43,918 nt of DNA, from positions 1 to 43,918 of the forward strand of contig JAGUUY010000064.1 in NCBI GenBank assembly GCA_020063185.1, in the 5' to 3' direction. Position numbers and translations under genes: made by a program. This document shows, piece after piece, positions 1 through 8,998 of this stretch (the stretch's first letter is position 1; every line of letters begins with the position of its first letter). Below the pieces are notes generated by a model. That model had not been told where the DNA came from. It saw only the letters and a program-made list of their open reading frames with translations, and ran no database searches. Source of the stretch: Bacillota bacterium (GTDB lineage Bacteria > Bacillota > Desulfotomaculia > Desulfotomaculales > Ammonificaceae).

Positions 1-217
1 CGCGGCGGGCGCGGGCTCGACCGCCCTTTTTATCTACCCGGGTTTTGTTTTCAGAGTTGTCGACGCCATGATTACAAATTTCCACCTGCCTTATTCGAGC
101 CTGTTAATGCTGGTTGGGGCTTTCGCGGGCAGAGAGAAAATTCTGCGGGCCTACCGCGAAGCGGTACGCCTCAAGTACCGTTTTTACAGCTTTGGGGACG
201 CCATGCTGATAATGTAG
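1..217 (+). CDS. queA: S-adenosylmethionine:tRNA ribosyltransferase-isomerase QueA, C-terminal part (5' truncated by window)
   Basis: Frame from base 2 reads [68 protein letters not shown], typical QueA C-terminus. Confidence 0.93.
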   Translation, partial: AAGAGSTALFIYPGFVFRVVDAMITNFHLPYSSLLMLVGAFAGREKILRAYREAVRLKYRFYSFGDAMLIM

Positions 218-229
218 AGAGGTGAAGTT

Positions 230-610
230 ATGGCCTTCCGGATTTACCGGACTACCCTGTCGGCGGGGCATATGAGCCGGGCGGTTGAGGTGTGGTTCAA
301 CCGGCGCAAATACGAAACGCAACGCCTGGAGGATGAGAAATCAGTGGTGGTCCAGGCAAGGAAAGGCGGGACCCTCGCGAGTATAACCGGCATGTCTTAC
401 GCCCAGACGATTTGGCTCAGGCAAAGGGATGACGGGGTGGAAGTTGAAACGGGGGCGGGCAGGTGGCTCGATAAGGCCGCCGTCGGCGCCGTCGGCTGGC
501 TGGCTTTTTTCCCCCTGGCCATTACCGCGGGTATCGGCGCCTATAACCAGAGCAAGCTGGCCGAAGAACTACTCACTTTTTTAGAGCACTTCGTGATTGC
601 GGAAGGGTAA
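230..610 (+). CDS. hypothetical protein with a hydrophobic segment
   Basis: 126 aa ORF following queA with a GAGGTG-like RBS; hydrophobic stretch AAVGAVGWLAFFPLAITAGIGAY. Confidence 0.65.
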   Translation: MAFRIYRTTLSAGHMSRAVEVWFNRRKYETQRLEDEKSVVVQARKGGTLASITGMSYAQTIWLRQRDDGVEVETGAGRWLDKAAVGAVGWLAFFPLAITAGIGAYNQSKLAEELLTFLEHFVIAEG

Positions 611-615
611 GCGGA

Positions 616-1551
616 TCATGGCGGGTCCCCGAGGCGTTCCTGCGCCACCCTCAAGACGGTCGCCGAATGTCTCAGTGCGGTGCCTTCGGCTTCGCTCAGC
701 GGCAGTTCAAGCGCTCTAACCCTCCCATTTTTCCCGACGACCGTCGGCAAGCTGAACGCGATATTACAAAACCCATACTGACCGCTCAGACACCCGGAAA
801 CGGTGATCACGCTGTTCTGGTCATGTAAAATCGCTTCGCAAATCCGGCGCACCGCAAGCCCGACCGCGTAATAAGTGGCGCCTTTTCTTTCGATAATTCG
901 ACGGGCGGCCTCCCGGATCAGTGTGTTCGTGGATTCCCTGTCCGGCAACGGTATGTTAAGCCCGCGGCAAAAATCGTCAATGTGCATACCGGCGGCGGTC
1001 GCCAGGCTCCAAAGGGGAACGGCGGAATCACCATGCTCACCGACAACATACGCGTGAATATTACGGGCGTCCACCCGGACGTGGGTGCTGAGGGCATGCC
1101 GAAAGCGCGCGCTGTCGAGGATCGTTCCGCTGCCGAGCACCCGCGCGTGCTCCAGACCCGTAATCCTGGCGGCGGCGCAGGTGAGAATATCCACCGGATT
1201 GGAAACCAACAAAAATATACCGCCTCGCCAGTGGGGCGTCAGCTTCGATAATACGTCACGCAGGACCCCGTAGTTCCCGCCGGCCAAATCGAGACGGTTT
1301 TGCCCGGGACGCTGGTTTGCTCCCGCGGTAAAAATGATTATGTCTGCGTCGCGGCAGTCGGGGTAATCGCCCGCGTACAAACGGACGGGGTTGGTGAATG
1401 CGGTGGCGTCGCCCAGGTCCAGGGCTTCCCCTTCCATCCGGGCCCGGTCGATGTCAATAAGCACGATTTCGTGCGCCAGTCCGCCGGCTATAAGCGCGTA
1501 AGCGCATGTGGCGCCTACCGCACCGACACCGATCACGGCAATTTTCGCCAA
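616..1551 (-). CDS. ldh: L-lactate/malate dehydrogenase family protein, likely L-lactate dehydrogenase
   Basis: Rossmann start MAKIAVIGVGAVGATCAYAL, TAGANQRPGQNR substrate loop, LVSNPVDILT, VVGEHGDSAVPLWS. Confidence 0.93.
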   Translation of the reverse strand: MAKIAVIGVGAVGATCAYALIAGGLAHEIVLIDIDRARMEGEALDLGDATAFTNPVRLYAGDYPDCRDADIIIFTAGANQRPGQNRLDLAGGNYGVLRDVLSKLTPHWRGGIFLLVSNPVDILTCAAARITGLEHARVLGSGTILDSARFRHALSTHVRVDARNIHAYVVGEHGDSAVPLWSLATAAGMHIDDFCRGLNIPLPDRESTNTLIREAARRIIERKGATYYAVGLAVRRICEAILHDQNSVITVSGCLSGQYGFCNIAFSLPTVVGKNGRVRALELPLSEAEGTALRHSATVLRVAQERLGDPP

Positions 1552-1876
1552 ACAATGACCTCCCTTGGGTATAAGTTCAGCCCTCGGCGAAAACTAAATC
1601 AAAGCAGCGTATTTATTATTCCTAAGATCGGGTAGCTTGTTTCCTAAAAAGGAACCTATTAGGTTGTCAGGTCGCGTTTACTTTTAGGTAAGCCATATGG
1701 TAAAATAACAACACAAATCGCCAGGGAGAACAACATTGGAATTAAAAGGACGTCGCACAGAGGTAAACCTCCGGGCTGCCTTTGGGGCGAGTCGCAGGCG
1801 AGAAAGCTGTTTGTTTTTCACCCTCAGACCTATTATAAAACTGTCTGCGTATGACACGAGATTTTAGGAGGGAAAC

Positions 1877-2218
1877 ATGTCTTACCAAATCCCCAACATG
1901 CAGGCCAGAATCACCAACCTGGCAACCAACCGGGAGGTCGCTCCCGGTGAGCAAGTTAGCTTCGATGAAATAAAGACTTCCGTTTTGATGATCGCCTTCC
2001 GTGTGGAAAGTACGGGCAACCTCCTCCTTTACGTTGAACAGTTGAATGACACGGAGTGGAGCCTGGCGGACAAGACCGCCTGCTATAAAGGCACGTCGTT
2101 GTGGCAGTGCATTTTGAAAAAACCGGTGTTCCGGGCGCGTTTGAAGAATGTGTCTGATGCCCCGATAACCCTGACCATCGACGTAAATACTTTTGAAAGG
2201 GTCGCCGAAGGCGGGTAA
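1877..2218 (+). CDS. hypothetical protein
   Basis: 113 aa ORF, AGGAGG RBS upstream of ATG (ttttaggagggaaacATG). Confidence 0.7.
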   Translation: MSYQIPNMQARITNLATNREVAPGEQVSFDEIKTSVLMIAFRVESTGNLLLYVEQLNDTEWSLADKTACYKGTSLWQCILKKPVFRARLKNVSDAPITLTIDVNTFERVAEGG

Positions 2219-2283
2219 ACTCCGCTTCTTCCTTTCCCCTAATAAAGGCTTAAGGGACAAGTCTGCAAACTGTGGAGGGCAAG

Positions 2284-3579
2284 TTGAACAGACAGCCGCT
2301 TGCCGCGCGTTACAAGCCTCTCACCCTCGAGGAGTTCGTCGGCCAGCGGCACCTTCTGAAAGAGGGTGGGCTTCTTTACCGCGCAATCGCGGCCGGCCGC
2401 CTCGGGTCGGCCATCTTTTACGGGCCGCCGGGCACAGGGAAAACAGCCCTGGCCGGAATAGCCGCCCGTGCCGCCGACAGTCCTTTCGTCAGGCTCAACG
2501 CCGCGCTCACCACCGTCAAAGAAATTCGGGAAACGGCCGGTCGCGCCGCCGCTTCCGGCCGCCCCGTGCTCCTTTGTCTGGACGAGATTCACCACCTTAA
2601 CAAGCTCCAGCAAGACGCTCTGCTCCCGTTCGTGGAGGAAGGCCACATAACACTTATCGGGACCACCACCGAAAACCCTTATTTCGAGATCGTGGGGGCG
2701 CTCCGCTCGCGGGCCACCATCTTTCGGTTCGAACCCCTCGCCGCGGAGGACCTGAAAACCATCCTGTGCCGGGCGCTCGCCGATGAGGAACGGGGCCTCG
2801 GGCACTACACCGTTGACGTGGAAAACGAGGCCCTGGAACACTTCGCCGGCGCTGCCGCGGGGGACGCCCGGGTGGCGTTGTCGGCCTTGGAATTGGCCGT
2901 GTTGACCACCCCGCCCGACAAAGACGGCAGGATTACCATCGACCTGCCGACCGCGGAAGAGTGCATCCGCCAGCGGGCACTCAAGTACGACAAGTCAGGC
3001 GACACCCATTACGACGTCGCCTCGGCTTTTATCAAGTCCATACGCGGCAGCGACCCCGACGCCGCGTTGCACTACCTTGCGCGGGCGATCGAGTCCGGCG
3101 AGGACGTAAAGTTTATCGCCAGGCGGATGGTCATCAGCGCCGCCGAAGACGTCGGTCTCGCCGACCCCAGGGCGCTGGTCATCGCCCAGGCGGCGGCTGA
3201 CGCGGTGCAGTTCGTCGGCTTTCCCGAGGCGCGGATCATCCTGGCCGAGGCCGCGGTGTACCTGTCTCTCGCGCCGAAGAGCAATTCGGCTTACCTGGCG
3301 ATAGAACGCGCCAGGGAAGACGTGCTGAAAAGAGAGACCGGCCAGGTGCCGCTTCACCTCCGGGATGCCAGTTACCGCGGCGCCGGGACGTTCGGCCACG
3401 GCAGCGGCTACAAGTACCCACACGACTATCCGGGCGGCCTCGTGCCGCAGGAATACCTCCCCGAAGAGATCCGCGGTACCGCGTATTACCACCCGAACGA
3501 ACGCGGCGCCGAAACCACCCTCAAAGAACGTCTTGAACGCCTCCGCGGCCTTCGGGAGAAGAAGAAGACTGAATTGTAG
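2284..3579 (+). CDS. rarA: AAA+ ATPase, replication-associated recombination protein A (RarA/MgsA)
   Basis: LAARYKPLTLEEFVGQRHLL, Walker A FYGPPGTGKTALA, Walker B LCLDEIHHLNK, IGTTTENP. TTG start at 2284 after GGAGGG preferred over the track's GTG at 2272. Confidence 0.93.
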   Translation: MNRQPLAARYKPLTLEEFVGQRHLLKEGGLLYRAIAAGRLGSAIFYGPPGTGKTALAGIAARAADSPFVRLNAALTTVKEIRETAGRAAASGRPVLLCLDEIHHLNKLQQDALLPFVEEGHITLIGTTTENPYFEIVGALRSRATIFRFEPLAAEDLKTILCRALADEERGLGHYTVDVENEALEHFAGAAAGDARVALSALELAVLTTPPDKDGRITIDLPTAEECIRQRALKYDKSGDTHYDVASAFIKSIRGSDPDAALHYLARAIESGEDVKFIARRMVISAAEDVGLADPRALVIAQAAADAVQFVGFPEARIILAEAAVYLSLAPKSNSAYLAIERAREDVLKRETGQVPLHLRDASYRGAGTFGHGSGYKYPHDYPGGLVPQEYLPEEIRGTAYYHPNERGAETTLKERLERLRGLREKKKTEL

Positions 3580-3618
3580 AAGATAGAAGACAGAAGGTAG
3601 AATATAGAAGGTAGAATT
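3577..3618 (+). repeat. Heptad array A
   Basis: TAGAAGA TAGAAGA CAGAAGG TAGAATA TAGAAGG TAGAATT: six in-register 7-mers beginning at the rarA stop codon. Confidence 0.85.
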
Positions 3619-3683
3619 CTGATAAAAAATCAGTTCGAACACAACAGCTTTGAATTATATTTTTGATCCCGGACTAAAGAATT

Positions 3684-3718
3684 TTACTTCTAAATTCTAA
3701 ATTCTATATTCTGAACCG
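3684..3718 (+). repeat. Heptad array B
   Basis: TTACTTC TAAATTC TAAATTC TATATTC TGAACCG. Confidence 0.7.
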
Positions 3719-3753
3719 AAAGGTAAATCCATCTTAGCTTAACGTAGCCGTCC

Positions 3754-3806
3754 GTCGAACGTCGAACGAACCATCCGTCTGAGCTTGACCGGGGACTGAG
3801 GACTAA
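3754..3806 (+). repeat. Heptad array C (composite, inverted relative to 10118-10184)
   Basis: GTCGAAC GTCGAAC ... GGACTGA GGACTAA; its reverse complement resembles the 10118-10184 element. Confidence 0.65.
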
Positions 3807-3864
3807 GAAGAGCCAGATATCTCCTTTGACACCTTAAATACTCTAAATTATAATCAAAAGCTGA

Positions 3865-3959
3865 GGGAGTGGATGGTGCCTGGTGGTGCTCCTGGTCTTC
3901 AAAACCAGTCGGCGGGCCACAAAGTCCGCGGTGGGTTCGATTCCCACGCACTCCCGCCA
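3865..3959 (+). tRNA. selC: tRNA-Sec (anticodon TCA), encoded CCA
   Basis: GGGAGTG(3865-3871)/CACTCCC(3949-3955), then GCCA; anticodon arm CTGGT-CTTCAAA-ACCAG with TCA at 3899-3901; long variable arm GCGGGC..GTCCGC; T arm GTGGG-TTCGATT-CCCAC. 95 nt, matches selC architecture. Confidence 0.95.
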
Positions 3960-3982
3960 GAAAGCAATCAGAAAAAAATGAT

Positions 3983-4014
3983 TCCCTGCTCACATAAAGT
4001 GAGGAGGGAGTTTT
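3983..4014 (+). terminator. Rho-independent terminator downstream of selC
   Basis: TCCCT-G-CTCAC-ATAAA-GTGAG-G-AGGGA hairpin followed by GTTTTTA. Confidence 0.75.
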
Positions 4015-4120
4015 TAGATTGGGCAGTCTTTTTGCGGTAACCTTAATATATATTCAAATGAAAAACCACGTAGAACATTATTGGTAATTTTCCCCGGTAA
4101 CTTCAAACTTGCACGCCGAC

Positions 4121-4169
4121 GTTGAACCTAAAACGCAAAACCTGGAACGCAGAACGCAGAACGTAGAAA
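4121..4169 (+). repeat. Heptad array D
   Basis: GTTGAAC CTAAAAC GCAAAAC CTGGAAC GCAGAAC GCAGAAC GTAGAAA: seven in-register 7-mers. Confidence 0.85.
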
Positions 4170-4205
4170 GCCGCAGGTGAAACCTCCACCCGTTTATCAG
4201 GACTT

Positions 4206-4844
4206 TCAGGGACTTCCCTGGCCTTCCAGGTTTTCGATTGAATCGCAACCGGCTTCGCGCGCGGCCGCCCCGCCGGCAACGGGTTTTGACGCGGCGTCTG
4301 GAACGCCGCCGGTGTCGGCCCCGCGCAGTTCGAGCACCGCCAGTCTGAAGTCGGTGGACAGCAGCGCCGCATCCGCCGCCGTGTGTTCAAGGTCGTCGAC
4401 CGAGTTGATCGTCATGATTCGCTGCCGCAACCGGCGAAGGTCCGGGAAGAACTGTTCGATGACGTGTTTTTCCCCAATCGGTGAGTGGAGTGTCTTCTCG
4501 GGCGTCCAATCGTGCCTTTCCACGTTGGTCACTTCTTCTTCCGCGGCCTCGAGCCTAGTCTGGACTTCCGGGTGGGTCAGGCCGCCCTCGCGGGCGAACC
4601 GGATCGCTTCCTTCAGCGTCCCGGCAATGGTTGCAAAATGCGCTCTTGCGCAGGCAACACACCCGACACTCACGGTGTCACCCGCCGCGGGTGTTTGCGC
4701 GGCGGCTGGTTGCTGTGCGGGAAGCGCGTTGAAATTCTGCGCCATCCCTTCTATCTCTAAGCGCGGGCCGCCGTACCGCACAGCGGGATCCGATACGCCT
4801 TTTGGACCTGTAAAACCGCTTTCCACATTACCACCTTCTTTCAA
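4206..4844 (-). CDS. hypothetical protein with CxxC motif (VGCVACARAHF)
   Basis: 212 aa ORF, possible internal start at MAQNFNALP; coding-like composition. Confidence 0.65.
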   Translation of the reverse strand: MKEGGNVESGFTGPKGVSDPAVRYGGPRLEIEGMAQNFNALPAQQPAAAQTPAAGDTVSVGCVACARAHFATIAGTLKEAIRFAREGGLTHPEVQTRLEAAEEEVTNVERHDWTPEKTLHSPIGEKHVIEQFFPDLRRLRQRIMTINSVDDLEHTAADAALLSTDFRLAVLELRGADTGGVPDAASKPVAGGAAAREAGCDSIENLEGQGSP

Positions 4845-5069
4845 AAAACCGTCCCGAATATTTTCCCCGTTTATGACACGTGCATTCCTGCGCTAATGGG
4901 CCCGTTACGATTCTTTAACTCCGTGTTCGTTCAGGGAGGCAGGCGTGTATAAAGAAGGCGTTCTATCTCTTCGAAACAAAATATTCCGGCAGAAGAAAAC
5001 ACTTGCCCTCCGGGAAGAGACGGGATTCGGGGAATAATAAACACGACGAGGTTCCGCCGGAGGTTGAGC

Positions 5070-5603
5070 ATGAAGAAGCTGGACGACAGAATTGTTCTTG
5101 GGCTGTTGTTGGGTTTCCTCGGCAACATCCCCAAGACCGTTCTAAATGAAGTTCTAGTACAGGCCGGCATCGAGAAAAAGCGTTTTGGCGAAATCGTGAG
5201 CGGGATATTTGTAACGCGTAAAGAGGCGACTTCTAAATACGGAATGGCCTTTGGCGTGGCGGGGGACTTCGCGGTCGCCTCGGTCCTCGGCATAGCTTAT
5301 GTTTGCTTGTTGTCGAAGTCGGGAAGCGGCGCAAAATTCATTAAGGGTATGCTTACCGGGTCCATCGGCTTTGGGTTGTTCCGCGGCATAGTAGCCCACT
5401 TGGGCGCCCGCGGGACTTATCCGGTTGACGTCGTTTCGAACGCCGGCATGGCGTTTGCCAGCGCCTTATGGGGTATAACCGTCGGGGGCCTCAGTACTTT
5501 CTTGGCGGACGAGGACCTCTTTAGAGCACGGAGAAGGGCTAATCTAACCGTTAAACCGGTTTCTTCCAAGGTTCCGCCGAAAAAGGCGACGGTTCGCAGT
5601 TAG
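5070..5603 (+). CDS. small multi-TM membrane protein, unknown function
   Basis: ATG after CGGAGG RBS; several hydrophobic segments; resembles the next gene. Confidence 0.75.
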   Translation: MKKLDDRIVLGLLLGFLGNIPKTVLNEVLVQAGIEKKRFGEIVSGIFVTRKEATSKYGMAFGVAGDFAVASVLGIAYVCLLSKSGSGAKFIKGMLTGSIGFGLFRGIVAHLGARGTYPVDVVSNAGMAFASALWGITVGGLSTFLADEDLFRARRRANLTVKPVSSKVPPKKATVRS

Positions 5604-5668
5604 GACATTGAAAATTGCTATAGTGTATATCTAAGCAAAATTTAAGACTATCTGCAACCGCGGGAGGC

Positions 5669-6166
5669 TTGTTTTTGAAAACCGGTGGGTGGTACCAAAA
5701 GGCTGTCTCTGATTCAATCGTCCTTGCCATAATTTCGGGTGTTGCCGGAACGCTCGTCATGTACGCGGTGGGCTTGCCGCTTTATTTGCTCAAAGCAACC
5801 AAGGTTATCTATCTGCTCTACACCGTTGAATTTTTTGTGACGCCGGAAATAGCGCGGACAACCGGCGGGCTCGTCGCCGGTTTTGTCACGGGCTTGATGG
5901 CGGGCGCGGCGCTGGCCGTGGGTTTTAAGCTGTTGATCGAATGGAAGGGGGCGGAACTTTTATGGGTCAAAGCCATCACTTATGCGGCGCTGATGTGGTT
6001 CGTCTGGGTGGGATTGGCCCGTTATCTGCTGGATATTACCCCATACCTGTCTCAAGATCTGCGAAGCAATATGTTGTTGCTTTTGCTAAGCTTGATCTAT
6101 CAAATCGCGACTACTTATTTCATGGTGAAACTGGCCGGGGGGAGGGAGGCTTTGGAACGGCCGTAA
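5669..6166 (+). CDS. small multi-TM membrane protein, unknown function, apparent paralog of the preceding gene
   Basis: 165 aa; FFVTPEIARTTGGLVAGFVTGL aligns with IFVTRKEATSKYGMAFGVAGDF of the upstream gene; RBS GGGAGG. Confidence 0.75.
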   Translation: MFLKTGGWYQKAVSDSIVLAIISGVAGTLVMYAVGLPLYLLKATKVIYLLYTVEFFVTPEIARTTGGLVAGFVTGLMAGAALAVGFKLLIEWKGAELLWVKAITYAALMWFVWVGLARYLLDITPYLSQDLRSNMLLLLLSLIYQIATTYFMVKLAGGREALERP

Positions 6167-6192
6167 GCGTACCGTAAAGAACACTGAGCAAG

Positions 6193-6217
6193 AGGGCGCT
6201 CCGCCGGGCGCCCTTTC
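6193..6217 (+). terminator. Probable terminator hairpin
   Basis: AGGGCGC(6193-6199)...GCGCCCT(6208-6214)TTC. Confidence 0.55.
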
Positions 6218-6320
6218 GGCGTTTATTCTGATTCATTATCTTTCACTCCGAATCGCGGCGGTTCAGTTATCCAGTTCGAGCAAGGAGCTTATGTAGATTC
6301 CGGAAGTGGGTATCCTGACA

Positions 6321-7850
6321 TTACATGTACCGCTCGCTCTCCCGCTCACGGTACTGGATGGCCTCGGCGACGTGCGCGGTGTCGATTATATCCACGCCTT
6401 CCAGGTCGGCGATCGTACGGGCTACTTTGAGCGTCCGGTCGTGCGCTCTGGCGCTTAAGGCGAGTTGCCGGTAGGCCGCCTGGAGCATCCGCGCCGCCTC
6501 CGTGGTGAGGGAACAGCAGCGCCGCACCTGACCGGGGGTCATGGCGGCGTTGCACTTGGCCTTTTTCCCTTTAAAGCGCTCCCGCTGTGTCCCTCGCGCG
6601 GTTTCCACACGTTCTCTGATTACGGTTGAGCTTTCGCCGGTGGGTTCGCCGGCGAGGTCCTGGAACTTGACCCTGGGTACGGAAACGTAGAGTTCAACCC
6701 TGTCGAGCAGCGGACCGGAAAGCCGGCTGCGGTAGCGCTGCACCTGTTGCGGCGAGCAGTTGCATTCTTTCTCCTGGTCGCCGTAATACCCGCACGGACA
6801 CGGGTTGCAGGCGGCGACGAGCATAATGCGCGCCGGGAAGCAGACGGTGCCCGCCGCCCGCGAAACCGTTACCACACCGTCCTCCAGGGGTTGCCGCAGG
6901 GCTTCCAGCGTATCTTTAGGAAACTCAGGAAATTCGTCGAGGAAAAGCACCCCGTTATGGGCTAAACTTACTTCTCCCGGGCGGGGGAAGCGGCCACCGC
7001 CCACGAGCGCCACCGACGAAGCCGTGTGGTGCGGAGCGCGGAAAGGCCGCTGGGTGACGAGCGGTTCGCCCGGGGGGAGCAGCCCTGCCAGGCTGTGGAT
7101 TTCCGTGACCTCGAGAGCCTCATTGAAACTCATTTGCGGCAGGATCCCCGGCAGGCGCCGCGCCAGCATGGTCTTGCCCGTCCCCGGACTTCCCGCCAGG
7201 AGCACATTGTGCCCGCCGGCGGCGGCCACTTCCAGCGCACGCTTGGCGTACAACTGCCCGCGTACCTCGGCGAAATCGGTTTCGTCACTGCGCTTCTGCA
7301 AAATCTGGTCGATTTCCACCGTGCAGGGCAGGATTTCTTCTTCACCGCGCAAGAATTGGACCAGTTCTTGAAGGTTATGCACCGGGAAAACCTGCGCGCC
7401 TTCGACAAGGGCGGCCTCTTCGGCGTTGGCGGCCGCGACGATGATCCTATGCTCACTGTGCCGAACTACTGCCGCCACGCTGGGCAAGACACCGCAGACG
7501 CCCCGGACGCCGCCGTCGAGGGACAACTCGCCGAAGTAGACGTATTCCGCCGCCGCTTCCGGGGGTACCTGTTCGGTCGCCGTTAGGATTCCCGCTGCCA
7601 GCGCCAGGTCGTAACCCGGTCCTTCCTTGCGGATATCCGCCGGTGCGAGGTTAACCGTGATACGACGGACGGGGAACTCAAATCCGGCGTTCTTGATCGC
7701 CGCCCTGACCCTGTCCCGCGCTTCGCGGACCGCCGCGTCGGGAAGTCCCACAACCTCAAAAGCAGGCAGACCGCCCGCAATATCCACCTCTACCTGCACA
7801 ACGAAACCCTGCAAGCCGTCAAGCGCCACACTCTTAAGTATTGACAACAA
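6321..7850 (-). CDS. YifB/ComM family Mg chelatase-like AAA ATPase
   Basis: VEVDIAGGLPAFEVVGLPDAAVREARDRVRAAIKNAGFEFP, AGSPGTGKTMLARRLPGILP, NGVLFLDEFPEF, ACNPCPCGYYGD. Confidence 0.96.
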   Translation of the reverse strand: MLSILKSVALDGLQGFVVQVEVDIAGGLPAFEVVGLPDAAVREARDRVRAAIKNAGFEFPVRRITVNLAPADIRKEGPGYDLALAAGILTATEQVPPEAAAEYVYFGELSLDGGVRGVCGVLPSVAAVVRHSEHRIIVAAANAEEAALVEGAQVFPVHNLQELVQFLRGEEEILPCTVEIDQILQKRSDETDFAEVRGQLYAKRALEVAAAGGHNVLLAGSPGTGKTMLARRLPGILPQMSFNEALEVTEIHSLAGLLPPGEPLVTQRPFRAPHHTASSVALVGGGRFPRPGEVSLAHNGVLFLDEFPEFPKDTLEALRQPLEDGVVTVSRAAGTVCFPARIMLVAACNPCPCGYYGDQEKECNCSPQQVQRYRSRLSGPLLDRVELYVSVPRVKFQDLAGEPTGESSTVIRERVETARGTQRERFKGKKAKCNAAMTPGQVRRCCSLTTEAARMLQAAYRQLALSARAHDRTLKVARTIADLEGVDIIDTAHVAEAIQYRERESERYM

Positions 7851-8257
7851 ACCCTTATTCCCCCATCACAGTTTCCGGCTTAAATTCGCTACGTTGCCTG
7901 CTCATTCCTGCATTATTTTGTCAAAATATTCTTCCTCAACGTGAATTTTCACGGTTTGGTATGCATCAGACAGGTTATTTTTTTTTAAATGCCTTATAGC
8001 TTCCACTTCAAGCCGTATTAAGCCGGCATACCCAAACCATGCTGCCGTCGTCCCACCCGGTGGGATCGTTTAACGGCCCTGAGTTGTTGCGAGGCAGCTT
8101 GCGCTATCGCAGTTTGGTCCGGGCGGGGGGTAGGCGGTTGACAAGTCGGTTGTGTGTTATTCTGTTGTTAAAGCTCCCCTGAGATGGTGATAATGTTTCT
8201 GAGAAGTCTCACTGAGTGCCTGCAACAACGGTGTATAGGAAGGAAAGGGGTGTGCAT

Positions 8258-8989
8258 ATGGGTCAGAGAAGGCCGATGATTCTGGGCGCGATTGTGATTG
8301 CCTTGGGTGTACTCTGGCTTTTCAGGAATCTGGGGCTGCTTGACGTCAATATAGGAAGAATCATTGCCACTTACTGGCCCGCCCTGTTGATTGGGTGGGG
8401 GATAGATATCATGGTCCCCGGTGTTTTGGGTAGGGGGCCAGAACCGGGACCGCTGCCGGGGCGCATTTTCAACGGGTTAATTTTAGTAGCCCTGGGAGCA
8501 ATCATCATCGGCGGCAACCTTGGTTACTACGATTTAAATCTGGGCTTCTTCTGGAAAGTGTTCTGGCCGGTCTTGATAATTCTGCTGGGATGGAGCCTGT
8601 TGCAGGGTGCCACAAGGACCGGCGGAACCCACTGGGTGGTAATGAGCGGCCTTGATCTGAAGGAGCAGGGTTGGAAGCTTGAGGACGGTAGTTACATCGC
8701 CATTATGGGCGGGGCGAAAATCGACCTCCGGGCGGCCGAAATTCCACCGCGGGAAACGGTGCTCAACCTGACCGCGGTAATGGGCGGCATCGAAGTGCGC
8801 GTCCCCGAAGGCCTTCCGGTAACGTGCCAGGGCACGGTGGTTTTAGGCGGGTTGAATTTCTTCCGTGAAGAAGCGGGAGGGGTAATAGCGAGCCGGAAAA
8901 CGAAGCGTCCCGGGACCGGCGATCCGGCGGTGAGCTTAGTGATCCGGGGCAGAGCCGTAATGGGCGGGATCGAAGTCAAAGAGGCCTAA
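8258..8989 (+). CDS. LiaF-like membrane protein (N-terminal TM region, C-terminal cell-wall-active-antibiotic-response-like domain)
   Basis: MGQRRPMILGAIVIALGVLWLFRNLGLLD...TYWPALLIGWGID and repeated AVMGGIEVRVP/VLGGLNFFREE/AVMGGIEVKEA; start at 8258 after AAAGGGG. Confidence 0.8.
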   Translation: MGQRRPMILGAIVIALGVLWLFRNLGLLDVNIGRIIATYWPALLIGWGIDIMVPGVLGRGPEPGPLPGRIFNGLILVALGAIIIGGNLGYYDLNLGFFWKVFWPVLIILLGWSLLQGATRTGGTHWVVMSGLDLKEQGWKLEDGSYIAIMGGAKIDLRAAEIPPRETVLNLTAVMGGIEVRVPEGLPVTCQGTVVLGGLNFFREEAGGVIASRKTKRPGTGDPAVSLVIRGRAVMGGIEVKEA

Positions 8990-8998
8990 CGGTACCTT

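Noticed and set aside
1742-2260. 172-aa minus-strand ORF opposite 1877-2218
   Set aside because: Antisense to a better-supported plus-strand ORF with a strong RBS; GC-rich DNA makes long shadow ORFs.
2239-3642. Several ORFs antisense or out of frame within rarA (e.g. 2239-2841, 2995-3642)
   Set aside because: Shadow frames of a well-conserved gene.
3739-3993. 84-aa minus-strand ORF covering selC
   Set aside because: Lies over the tRNA gene and heptad repeats; no homology signature.
8138-8170. Sigma-A promoter TTGACA upstream of the LiaF-like gene
   Set aside because: Good -35 but no convincing -10 at 16-18 bp spacing; not listed as a feature.
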